From Ancistrus triradiatus (lineage: Eukaryota > Chordata > Actinopteri > Siluriformes > Loricariidae), in NCBI GenBank assembly GCA_025084515.1, contig JAJAGP010003265.1:1-64000 (forward strand): a stretch of DNA of 64,000 nucleotides, in the 5' to 3' direction. The translations under genes and the position numbers were made by a program. The notes beneath the pieces were generated by a model. That model did not search any database, was not told the DNA's origin, and was given only the letters and a program-made list of their open reading frames with translations. Positions within the stretch are counted from its first letter, which is position 1, and every line of letters begins with the position of its first letter. This document shows, one piece after another, positions 34,201-46,419 of this stretch.

Positions 34201-37200
34201 GCTCCCATGCCGGTTTAACTTTCCTGTTTTGACTCACACCGGTTCTTCCTTTCTTCCCCAGTCAACCCGCTCCTGTCATCCTCCTTCCCGTTTCCTGGTC
34301 CAACCTGCTGGTCCTGGGTCCGGACCCTCCTGTTTGGGAAGCAAGCATCACTCCACCGCCGTGCTCTTCTCACCCGCTGCACACCCCCCCTTTCGTCGGC
34401 CAGCTCCCTGGACTCGACTCACGAAGCGTGCACCTCCTAAATTCCAGTATCTGTTCATTTCTAAATAAACTCGTTTTTGTTCCCTCACTCCGTGGTCTGT
34501 CTGCTGATCTGCATTCAGGGTTCCAATCCTGTGTATTTTGGGAGGGCTCACCGATCCCCCCCTAACATAGAAAGATGAGAGAGGTCTGTAATTTGTATCA
34601 TACGTACACTTAAACTATGAGAGACAAAATGAGAAAAAAAATCCAGGAAATCACATTGTAGGATTTCTAAAGAATTCAATTGTAAATCATGGAGGACAAT
34701 AACTAAGAAAATGGAAGACATACAAGACCATTGATAATCTCCCTCGATCTGGGGCCCCACGCAAGATCTCATCCTGTCGGGTCAAAATGATCATGAGAGC
34801 GGTGAACAAAAATCCCAGAACTACACGGAGGGACATGAGAGCTGGGGCCAGAAAGCTGGGACCAAAGTAACAAAGGCTACCATCAGTAACACACTACGCC
34901 GTATCCTTTAGTGCCAGGCGTGTCCCCCTGCTTAAGACAGTACATGCCCAGGCCCGTCTAAAGTTTGCCAGAGAGCATATGAATGATCCAGAAGAAGATT
35001 GGGAGAATATCATGTGGTCAGGTGAAAACAAAATAAAACTTTTTGGTAAAAGTTAAACTCGCCATCTTTGGAGGAAGAAGAATTTTGAGTTGCACCATAC
35101 CTACTGTGAAGCATGGGGGTGGAAATGTCATGCTTTAGGGCTGTTTTTCTGCAGAGGGGACAGGACGACTGATCTGTATTAAAGGAAGAATGAACAGGGC
35201 CACAGATTTTAAGCCAAAACCTCCTTCCATCAGTGAGAGCATTGAAGATGGCTGGGTCTTCCAGCATGACAATGATCCCAAACACACTGCTCAGGCAACA
35301 AAGGAGTGGCTCCGTAAAAAGCATTTCAAGGTCCTGGAGTGGCCTAACCAGTCTCCAGACCTCAAACCCATAGAAAATTTGCCCTAAAACATCTCTGCTC
35401 TAGAGGAGATCTGCATGGAGGAATGGGCCAAAATACCAGCTACAGTGTGTGCAAACCTGGTGAAGACTTACAGGAAACATTTGACCTCTGTCATTGCCAA
35501 CAAAGGTTATGTTACAATATTATTGAGTTGAACTTTTGTTATTGACCAAATACTTATTTTCCACCATAACTTACAATTAAATTCTTTAAAAATCCTACAA
35601 TGTGATTTCCTGGATTTTTTTTTCACATTTTGTCTCTCATTGTTGACGTGTACCTATGATGAAAATTACAGACACCTCTCTTATCTTTCTAAGTAGGAGA
35701 ACTTAGAGCACAATCAGTGGCTGACTAAATACTTTTTTGCCCAACTGTAGATAACCTTGATGTTTTTCCGCAAAGTGATTTCTTTTCAGGTCATTATCGT
35801 TTAGTATTTGAGCTATTTCGAGTCTCGAATGAAATTGTTTTCGTTCGAAACTCAGACACTCTCCAAAATTTTAATTCTAGGCTAAAGACATACCTATTTA
35901 TGCAGGCTTATGACTAGATTTAGACCAAGATGCATGCCTTGGGTCACTGGGGCCGGAGTCTGGAGTCATGTCTGGCCTGCCTGCCTTGTCCGTTAGCCGG
36001 GAGTGTTGAGTGGGCGGTCTGGCTGAACTGGGCTTCGGTCCTCGTGATCTTGTCTCGTGCATCCTTGCCTTAGACTAAGGGCAGAGCTGGGGGTTCACAG
36101 GCAAAGAGCCTTATGGTGATCAGAGACGTTGGGTTGCTGTCTTCTGCCTCCCGTGGGGTTGCCAATGTCTCATGTGTTCCCTCTTGGCTGTGTTATCTAC
36201 CAGTTCTTTTTACCAGTTATCTTTCTAGCTATGCTGCTATAGCTAATGCTGCCGGGGTCTCATGCTACACATGGCATCAGTGATTGTTAATAGACACTGT
36301 GCTCTTAATCAGTAACTAATTACATTTTCTGTTTTCTCTCCGAGCTGTGTTCCGGTACCAGTTCCACGCCCACACATGATGTTCATCTGCTGCAGCTTCA
36401 CTCAAGCTGCTTCCATCATCAGCTCCAGCCCCATCATACCTGGGCCACTTAATGCCGATGTGCATACTTCACATTTTATTCGAACTATGACTCCATGACT
36501 TTAGTTTCGTTCTTAAATTTATGATCTACGCCGCCCAAGGAGGTTGGGTCCCTTTTTGAGTGTTGGTCCTCCCAAGGTTTCTTCTTATAACACTCAGGGA
36601 GTTTTTCCTTGCCACTGTCGCCCTAGGCTTACTCAATTTGGGATTGGACGTAGTTATTAGGAGATAATCTAAACTTGTAAAGTTGCTTTGAGACAATGCT
36701 CCATTGTAAAAATCGCTATATAAATAAATCTGACTTGACTTGACTATCTCTAATAAATAAAATCCATCTGCCTCTTTATCACACCATGCGTTTATTAAAA
36801 ACCTACCAGACTTTAAATTTAATACACCTACGGAGCACGATCATCTTGAGTGTGTAAATGACCAATTGGAATGTGTGTTTTGCTCAACCCTGGATACGAT
36901 TGCTCATGCTAGTGTCAAACACATTAGGGAAAAAAGGCTAGCACCATGGTATAATGACAACACCCGTACCTTAAAGCAAAGAACACGGCATCTAGAGCGC
37001 AATTGGAGACATAATAAATCATAGAGAAAAATAAGAACAATCCAAGATTTCTCTTTAACATTCTCCAAATAAAAAAAAATCCTTACAGAAAGATATTCTC
37101 CCATTCTGGGTAATTTTAACAGTAATGATTTCACGACTTTCTTTAATGATAAGATAGAAAACATTCAGCATAAAAATTGATGCTCATCACATCACCAAAC

Positions 37201-40200
37201 TATTCAGCAACCTTCCAGATGCAGCACTAGTGAAGACATCTGTTTAATTAACTGTAAATCAAGATTAGAATCTTTTACTCCAAATACTAATACTGAACTA
37301 TCCGCACTGATCAGCTCGTCTAAGTCATCAACATGTTTATTAGATCCAATTCCTACATGTTTCCTCAAAGAAGTGATACCTAGTATTATAGAGCCACTGT
37401 TAGTTATATTAAATTCATCCCTTACCTTTAGTTATGTGCCCAAATCCTTTAAGTGTGCCGATAAAAAAAAAACTGATTAAAAAGCTACTTTTGACCCTTG
37501 TGTGATATCTAATTATAGACCAATGTCAAATTTACCATTTCTGTCCAAAATCATAGAAAAAGCTGTCTATCAGCAGCTCTGCAGTTACCTCCAAAGGAAT
37601 GGTATTTATGAAACATTTCAGTCTGGCTTCAGTACCCATCATAGTACTGAAACAGCATTAATTAGGGTATTAAATGTTCTCAGATAATGGATGTGTTTCT
37701 TTTCTTGTTCTGTTAGATTTAAGTGCAGCATTTAACACTACAGATCATGCTGTTTTACTAATGTCCCCTAGGCATTAGGGGATTGGCACTTTCGTGGTTT
37801 AAATCCTACTTAACCGACAGGTACCAGTTTGTTCATGTAAATAATCTAAAGTCTAAGCTCTCAAAAGTGAAGTATGGCGTGCCTCAGGGGTCAGTGCTTG
37901 GCCTGCTTTTATTCTCTCTGTACATGCTGCCACTAGGCTCAGTTATAAACATGGCATTAGTTTCCACTGCTATGCAAATGATACACAGCTGTACATATCA
38001 GCCAAACAAAATGACAGCTTTACAATCAACAAAATTGAGGACTGTGTAAAGGAAATTAAAGACTGGATGTCAATTAATTTTCTCTTACTTAGATAAAACT
38101 GAGGTTCTATTAGTGGGACCCAAGGCTGTGAGAGACAGGTTGGCTACATCTATCCTAAATCTAGATGGCTGTCCAGTATTGCCCAGTCCGTCTGTAAAAA
38201 ACTTAGGGGTCACATTTGATTCAGATCTCTCCTTTGATGCTCACATTAGCAACATCACTCGGATTGCTTTCATTCAATTACGTAGTATTGCTAATCTTAG
38301 AATTATCCTCTCTTTTTACTATGCAGAGAAACTTGTTCATGCATTTATAACCTCAAAGTTGGATTACTGTAACGCCTTAATTACTGGATGCTCTAATAAA
38401 TCTATAAATAAATTTCAATTAGTTTAGAATGCAGCCACCTGAGTGCTAACTCGAACTAGAAAATTTGATCATATCACTCCTGTATTCTATCCAGCATGTC
38501 TACTTCGTTCGCAGGGTACAGGACTTCTTTTAGTTCCTAGAATTAAAAAAGTCACAGCAGGGGGAAAGGCTTTCTCATACATGGCCCCCAACTATGGAAT
38601 AAACTTCCCACTTTCTTTCGAGACTCAGACACTCTCCAAAATTTTAAGTCTAGGCTAAAGACATACTTATTTACGCAGGCTTTTGACTAGATTTAGACCG
38701 GGATGCATGGCTTGGGTCTGGAGTCATATCTGGCCTGCCTGCCTCCATTAGCCGGGAGTGTCGAGTGGGCGGTCTGGCTGAATTGGGCGTCGGACCTCTT
38801 GACTTGGGCATCCTTGCCTTAGACTAAGGGCAGAGCTGGGAGTTCATAGTCAAAGAGTCTAATGGCGATCAGAGACGTTGGGTTGCTGTCTTCTGCCTCC
38901 CGTGGGGTTGCCGGTGTCTCATGTGATCCCTCTTGGGATCTCTCCAGTTCTCCTCTTTCTAGCTATGCTGATATAGCTAATGCTGCCGAGGTCTCATGCT
39001 ACACATGGCATCAGTGATTGTTAATAGACACTGTGCTCTTAATCAATAACTAATTGCATTTACTGTTTTCCCTCCGAGCTGTGTTCCGGTACCAGTTCCA
39101 GCCCCACACATGTTCATCTGCTTCAGCTTCATTCAAGCTGCTTCTGTCATCAGCTCCCGCTCCATCATACCCAGGCCACACCGGAGGGCAGAAACCCTTA
39201 CCCTCCTCCAATTATCTGGGGACAAAGTGCCGGCAACGACTTCCCTGCTTAGACTCAGGATCCTGGAGTGACTCTGTGTATCGGACTACTTAATGCTAAT
39301 GTGCATATTTCACATTTTTTTTAAGTTTTGAAGTATGACTCCATGACTTTAGTTTCATTCTTAGATTTATCATCTATGCCGCCCAAGGAGGTTTGGTCCC
39401 TTTTTGAGTGTTGGTCCTCCCAAGGTTTCTTCCACTTAGGGAGTTTTTCCTTGCCACTGTCGCCCTAGGCTTGCTCAATTTGGGATTGGATGTAGATATT
39501 AGGAGATAATCTAAACTTGTAAAGTTGCTTTGAGACAATGCTCCATTGTAAAAATGGTATATAAATAAATCTGACTTGACTTGACTTGGCATTAAACCTG
39601 ATTCTGATTACGAATCCAAAGGGCAGGCCAAAAGGGCCTGGTGTTTCAGAGTAAAATCTTTTTGCTATTTTCATATTTAATTTTAACTTACCCAATGATG
39701 TTTCATCTTTCAGTTCTTCAGCATTCAGCTTCACAGTAGCATTATCATTATCACACTGAAGCTCAGGAAGCTGTAGATCTGATCCAGATGTGGATGTTGG
39801 ACAGGTTTTGGAACTTATGACATCCTCTTTAATGCTGCTGTTGGAGTGGATCAGTTTCACTGAGTACTGCTTCTTGTGAAGGTCCTGAGGTAGAGAAATT
39901 TGTTTCATTGTCCATGAACCACATTCAATTATACCATCACAATAAAGCTTGGATTAAAAATGAGTCTCACCCATTTTTCCAGGAAACATCCATTAAAGAA
40001 GATCCTGATCAGTGAGGAAGGCTGGAGCTCGATGTGACTGCACTCCTCCAGCAGATGTTCCACCAAAATCTGAGGTTTGTCATCTGAGAGGAGACATGAG
40101 TCCATAAAGAAAGAGTTAGTATTGTAGCCAAAACATTGGATACACATATTGGATGCAGAGTGAAGGGATGTGTTTTGTTTATACTGCACTTGAATATACA

Positions 40201-43200
40201 GTACTGGGTTATTGGAGCATTCATTCATAATAGGTTAGCCTCCAGGCCATCAATACGATCTTGATTCAACATTGTATTATGAGATCAAGATTCCTGATCA
40301 GTTTTGATAGAAACATTACATGGGGAGCACCTGGAATGTGGAACTGGTTAAACTGCACAAAGGCAATTGAACAATATTCTGTGCTCTGATTGGGTTTTTA
40401 AGTCCAGGAATTATTTCATTAATGATTTAACCATTGTTCTGTTGTAATAAATTTCCTAAATCCATAATGTGAATTTGCATGGATCAGTTCAAATCACCAT
40501 AAACATGCTTGTACTCTTGCATTCTTGTATTAGAAAGGTGTCCCTTAAAGCTTATATACTCATACACACAAAGAGCACTCTAAAATTGAAATTTTATGTT
40601 ATGTGCTTTGCAATTGGATTGAGTTATTTGTCTGATTTTGCCTTAATTGCATTCAATAAACTTTTCATGTCTTTTAAAAATCTCGCTTCTGTGAAGGCAC
40701 CATTCACTGAGATATCTCACTAGCAGATCTCTGAATCAGATATAGACTGGGTTTAGACTGTTCATATTTGTTTTCAAAATAACTGGTTTTCCTTGGTTCT
40801 CCATTTGCCCTAAAGGAATCAAATGGTGGACTATTTATTCTTTAAAATTAATCAACTTAAACCTAATGACATAATCTGCTACAAGAAGATGCAGAAACAC
40901 CATTTTACCTATGATCAGGTAGAGATCGGAGAGCTGAGCTGAAGAAAATCCAATAATCAGACTTTCAGTGTCACAGTACAGTGATGCAACAGATTTTTGG
41001 AATTTGACAAGATTTGCTTCCTTCGGCTCTTCTACACAACAAGAGAACATGTGTTAGTTTTGTTTCATAGTGTGTTCCAAATATTAATTTAAAGATGTCT
41101 GTTTGCTGATCTCATACCAGCATATAACAGTAAAATGAAATACTGATACCTGTCTGATCTTCCACATGTTGAGTCGTAGTCTTAGTTGTGTGTGTTGTTC
41201 TAGTAGTAGCTTGTGTTACTGGTATAATGGTGTTTTCTGAATGGGGAGAAACAGTAATTGTTGTTTTCAGAGATGAGCTTGTTTTTGTTGGATGTGATAT
41301 TGGAACTGTAGTCATCTGTGAAGGTGTAGGAACAGTAGTGGTGGTTGGTTGTGGTGTTGAAGTTGCTGTTGCTGAAGGTGTTACTGTAGGTGTAGTTTTC
41401 GGTGATGTTGTAGAAGCAGTAATGATGGTTGGTTGTGTTGTTGCTGTTGCTGGAGATGTTCCAGGTACTGAAATTTTCTGCAAAGGTGTAGTAATGGTAG
41501 TGGTGGTTGTTAGTGACGTTGAAGTTGTTGTTGGTGGATGAGTAGTTGGCTGAGTTGTTGGATGTTTAGGAAAATGTTGAACACAGAATATCTGTGCCCT
41601 GTACTGTTCATCTTTCTTATTAATATACTTCAGCACAGCACGATCCTGTAAGGGGAAAATAGAAATTAGGATCATGTACTGTCTGTGATAATCTCTATAG
41701 AATTAGAAAGTCATTTGACTGGGTGATGGTACCTTCACTCCAGGGTTCTTCACTTGGATAAAGAGATCACCTTTATCTTTCCACTGTATGAAATCAGGTT
41801 TTTTATCATTCTGTTGCAGGGAAGAACCTTCCAGATCTGGACAAGAGATCACAGATTTATTTTTTTGATATTATTTATTTGATCTACAACTACAACATTA
41901 AAGGATACATCCAGACAATTTCTGATTCACTTACAGAGGCCATTATAAATATTATTTATCCTTCATCATAACCATGGTAAAATATTAAGGTTTATGGTAA
42001 AATGTGTGTTGTTACTTGGAATTAAACCCACTTCAGTCCCTATTTCTCTGTTTGCAGAAAACAAGCATTTATTTTCAGCATACAAGATCAAGCTGTTTTG
42101 TTTTTATAGAACATTGTGAAATGCTGAATCCTAAAATCATTTTGTGCTTTGATATTTCGTTTTGATTTTAACTTACCCACAGATCTTTCATTTTTCAGAT
42201 CCTTATCATTCAGCTTCACAATAGCATGATCATCATCACACTGAAGCTCAGGGAGCTGTAGATCTGATCCAGATATAGATGTTGGACAGGTTTCAGTTTT
42301 CATGACATCTTCTTTAATGGTGCTGTTGGACTGGATCAGTTTCACAGAGTACTGCTTCTTGCCGAGGTTCTGACGTGGAGAATATTGCCCATGAACCACA
42401 TTCACTTAGAATTGCGCCAACACAATAAAGTTTGGAGTAAGAAAGTCTCACCCATTGGTCCAGGAGACATCCATTAAATAAGATCCTGATCAGTGAAGAA
42501 GGATGGAGCTCAATGTGACTGCACTCTTCTAGCAGATGTTCCACCAAAATCTGAGGTTTCTCATCTGAGAGGAGAAATGAGACCACAAAGTCAGATGTAA
42601 TTTCGTGAATTAGATTTTCACATTAGTTCAGATCAGATTGATCTATTTCAAGGTGCTCTATAGAGTCCTGCAAATAATATTTTACATAATCTGCTTACTA
42701 CATCAGCTGGGTTATTACTGATTTGGTTTTCTTACAATAAGTATTAGAGCAATTTGATTATTTTTGCTAACAATATATGTAACAATTGATAAATTAGTCA
42801 AAATATTGACCAATGTTGCTAAGTTTCCAGTTCTGTTGAAATGGTCTGGTGTTTAAAGTTTGTTTTATTTATGTTGAACCTGCTGTACTGGGTTATTGGA
42901 GCATTCATTAAGAACTACTGTTATTTTTTAAGTGGTGCACATAGAGACAACCTATTGAAGTCAACTTAAAATCTACCTGCTATGTTATAATGTGACTAGA
43001 TAGTGATTAAAACTAATGTTTCAGGCAATAAAGCATAATAGTACTATTACTCTAGAAGAATGAGCAGTGCAGCAGATCTATCCAATGTCCTGATCATACT
43101 GGTACAGAATGAGACAGCAATCAGAAAAGAAGAGAATGTCCAAAGAGAAAGTTACCTATGATAAGATAGAGGTCTGAGCGCTGAATCGAAGAAAATCCCA

Positions 43201-46200
43201 CAATCACACTTTCAGAGTCGCAGTACAGTGTTATATCAGATTTGTGGGGTTCATCATCTGCTACTTTATACACAACAAGAAAACAGCTGTGAGTTATGTT
43301 TGATGGTGTGTTGCATAAACAGAGTTAAAGTGTAGCATATTTATTTACGGATGTCATACCAACATACAGTGGCCAAAAAAGTATTTAGTCAGTCATTGGT
43401 TGTGCAAGTTCTGCTACTTAGAAAAATGAGAGAGGTCTGTAATTTTCATCATAGGTACACTTCAACTATGAGAGACAAAATGAGAAAAAAGTCCAGGAAA
43501 TCACATTGTAGGATTTTTAAAGAATTTAATTGTAAATCATGGTGGTAAATAAATATTTGGTCAATAAATTTGATTCAACTCAATATTTTGTAACATAACC
43601 TTTGTTGGCAATGACAGAGGTCAAACGTTTCCTGTAAGTCTTCAGTAGGTTGGCACACACTGTAGCTGGTATTTTGGCCCATTCCTCCATGCAGATCTCC
43701 TCCAGAGCAGTGATGTTTTGGGGCAACACAGACTTTCAACTCCCTCCACATATTTTCTATGGGCCTGAGGTCTGGAGACTGGCTAGGCCACTGCAGGACC
43801 TTGAAATGCTTTTTACGGAGCCACTCCTTTGTTGCCCGAGTGGTGTGTTTGGGATCATTGTCATGCTGGAAGACCCAGCCACGTTCCATCTTCAATGCTC
43901 TCACTGATGGAAGGAGGTTTTGGCTTGAAAATCCCACGATACATGGCCCCGTTCATTCTTACCTTAACACGGATCAGTCGTCCTGTCCCCTCTCTGCAGA
44001 AAAAACAGCCCCAAAGCATGATGTTTTCCACACCCATGCTTCACAGTAGGTATGGTGTTCTTGGGATGCGACTCAGCATCCTTTTTCCTCCAGTTGAGTT
44101 TTTACCAAAAAGTTCTATTTTGGTTTCATCTGACCACATGATATTCTCCCAATCCTCTTCTGGATCATCCATATGCTCTCTGGCAAACTTCAGACGGGCC
44201 TGGACATGTACTGGCTTAAGCAGGGGGACACACGCCTGGCACTGCAGGATCTGAGTCCCTCTCGGTGTAGTGTGTTACTGATGGTAGCTTTGTTACTTTG
44301 GTCCCAGCTCTCTGCAGATCATTCATCAGGTCCCTCAGTGTAGTTCTGGGATTTTTGCTCACCGTTCTCATGATCATTTTTACCCCATGGGATTTGATCT
44401 TGCGTGGAGCCCCAGATCAAGGGAGATTATCAATGGTCTTGTATGTGTTACAATTGCTCCCACAGCTGATTTATTCACACCAACCAACTTGCCTATTGTA
44501 GATTCACTCTTCCCAACCTGGTACAGGTCTACAATTTTCTTCCTGGTGTCCTTTGACAGCTCTTTGGCCTTGGCCATGGTTGAGTTTGGAGTCTGACTGT
44601 TTGAGGCTGTGAACAGGTGTCTTTTATACAGATAACGAGGGCAAACAAGTGCCATTAAAACAGGTAATGAGTGGAGGACAGAACAGCTTCTTAAAGAAGA
44701 AGTTACAGGTGTGTGAGAGCTAGAAATCTTGCTTGTTGGTGGGTGAGTTCCTGGATTTTTTTTCTCTTATTGTGTCTCTCACAGTTGAAGTCTACCAATG
44801 ATGACAATTACAGACCTTTCTGAACTTTCTAAGTAGGAGAACTTGCACAATCAGTGGGTGACTAAATACTTTTTTGCCCCACTGCAAAGTCGTAGAATAA
44901 AGTCCTGATACCTGTCTGATTTGCAGTGTAGTACGATGGTGTGGAAGTGGAGAGTGGGAGTGCTGAAGTTGCTGTTGCTGGAAGTGTTACTGGAACTGCA
45001 ATTCTGTGTGACGTTGTAGAAATAGTGATGGTGGTGGTTGTTGGTGTTGTTGATGTTGCTGTTGGTGGACGAGTAGTTGCCTGACTTGTTGGATGTTGAA
45101 GAACATGTTGAACACAGAAGATCTTTGCCCTGCACTGCTCATCTTTCTTATTGATATAATTCAGCTCAACACGATCCTGTAAGTTGAAAACAGAAATTAG
45201 TTTCATGTCGTGTCTGGGTTAATCTCTATAGAATTAGAAAGTCATTTGACTGGGTGATGGTACCTTCACTCCAGGGTTCTTCACTTGGATAAAGAGATCA
45301 TCTTTAACTCTCCATTGTATGAAACCAGGTTGTTTATCATTCTGTTGCAGGGAAGAAACTTCCAGATCTGGAATAAAGATCACAGAATTAAGATTTACAG
45401 CTACAGCATCGCAGGATACATCCAGATCATTTCTGATTCTCTTGGATATGTGAGTCTAAATATTATGTATCTTTCATCACAGCCCTGCTAAAATTTGAAG
45501 ATGGTAGAGAACCGGCAGAATCTGGAAGCACCACCAGAGGTAGAGTCTAAGAGGGCAGGCTGGTGAATGACAGTGTCCAGTAATCATTGCACAGTCATGC
45601 ACTTATATTTGATGAGCTGCATCTGGCAGATGGGTTATTTAAACCTAGATCCAGTGGTAGCGTGGCTTCTTGAATGTTACTAGGTTATAAAGAAGAAAGA
45701 TATACAGCTGAAGAAAGATCATTCAATGTAAAGACAAGTCAATTTGTAGAGCTGTAGGAATTGAGAAGATTGTATTGTGAATTTTGTTGGGGAAAGAAAT
45801 GAACATCAAAAATTACTGAGAAGTAGGTGATTTAAGTTTTGACGAATTACTAAGAGTATAAACAAGCCTCATTTTGGTTTAGAAGATTTGAGAGTTGTCA
45901 TTTCAGCCTCTGTTGGGAAAGTTTGTATGTCATTTAGTTAGGGAAGCCATTTTGCATCTGCAGCCACCATTTTCTGTTGAGCCCTTGGTTTTGTTTCATT
46001 TTGTTTTTTACCAATTCGCACGCAAACTATTTAGAGTGCATTGGCTACCACTCACCCTAGTAGAGCTGTGGTGCAGCAGTAGTTTATGTGCATTTGAACC
46101 CTGAGCTCCCAGGATCAAATCCCACTTACAGACACACACTCTTTAATCAGCCCCAAATGAAGATTTGCTTTGTTTAAAATATAATACCTCTGATAATGAA

Positions 46201-46350
46201 ATGAAAGGGCTGGTTTCACCTTTAGCACTCCCAAAGGGTGAAACCAGTATTGCTCTGTGTCCTACCAGCCTCTGTTGTGACACAAGATTTATGGTAATAT
46301 TAGGGTTGCCAACTTCTTTAACCCCCAATCAGGGACACTTTCCTCCATTT

Positions 46351-46419
<69 letters not shown>

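Larger units (their letters stand above)
27405..34567 (+). mobile_element. Ty3/Gypsy LTR retrotransposon with perfect 5-bp duplication
   Basis: LTRs at 27405-28217 and 33738-34567 both start TGTTGGGGTTCGC and end in CCCCCTAACA. TAGAA lies immediately before the left LTR (27400-27404) and after the right LTR (34568-34572). Internal order is gag, protease, RT, RNase H, integrase pieces, chromodomain-like end, then a G-rich polypurine tract (33725-33735). The LTRs are very similar but differ by small indels. The pol region has several breaks and the integrase core is lost, so the copy is defective. It is antisense to the large gene. Confidence 0.92.
27347..35747 (+). mobile_element. Tc1 element (GTGGGGCAAAAAAGT family), split by a Gypsy element
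   Basis: The ends are CAGTGGGGCAAAAAAGTAG at 27347 and, at the right, the complement of CAGTTGGGCAAAAAAGTAT ending 35747. TA duplications flank it at 27345-27346 and 35748-35749, inside L2 endonuclease sequence. The left 58 bp are separated from the rest by the LTR element 27405-34567. The remaining part (34568-35747) contains the transposase remnant. Confidence 0.9.
25717..39589 (+). mobile_element. L2-clade LINE hosting nested insertions (about 4.5 kb without them)
   Basis: Its parts are ORF1 (25774-26600), the endonuclease (26802-27344, continued at 35750-35818 and 36741-36960), the RT (about 37090-38690) and the 3' UTR with TGACTTGACTTGACTTGG tail (38690-39589). It is interrupted by a Tc1 (27347-35747), which itself holds a Gypsy element, and by a truncated L2 (35819-36740). 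It is antisense to the large gene and lies in its B4-C4 intron. The 5' UTR is mostly missing. Confidence 0.88.

Noticed and set aside
39465..39908. A single 147-codon protein across exon B4 and the L2 tail
   Set aside because: The donor GTAAGT at 39691 ends exon B4. The ORF merely reads through the intron into the L2 3' end.
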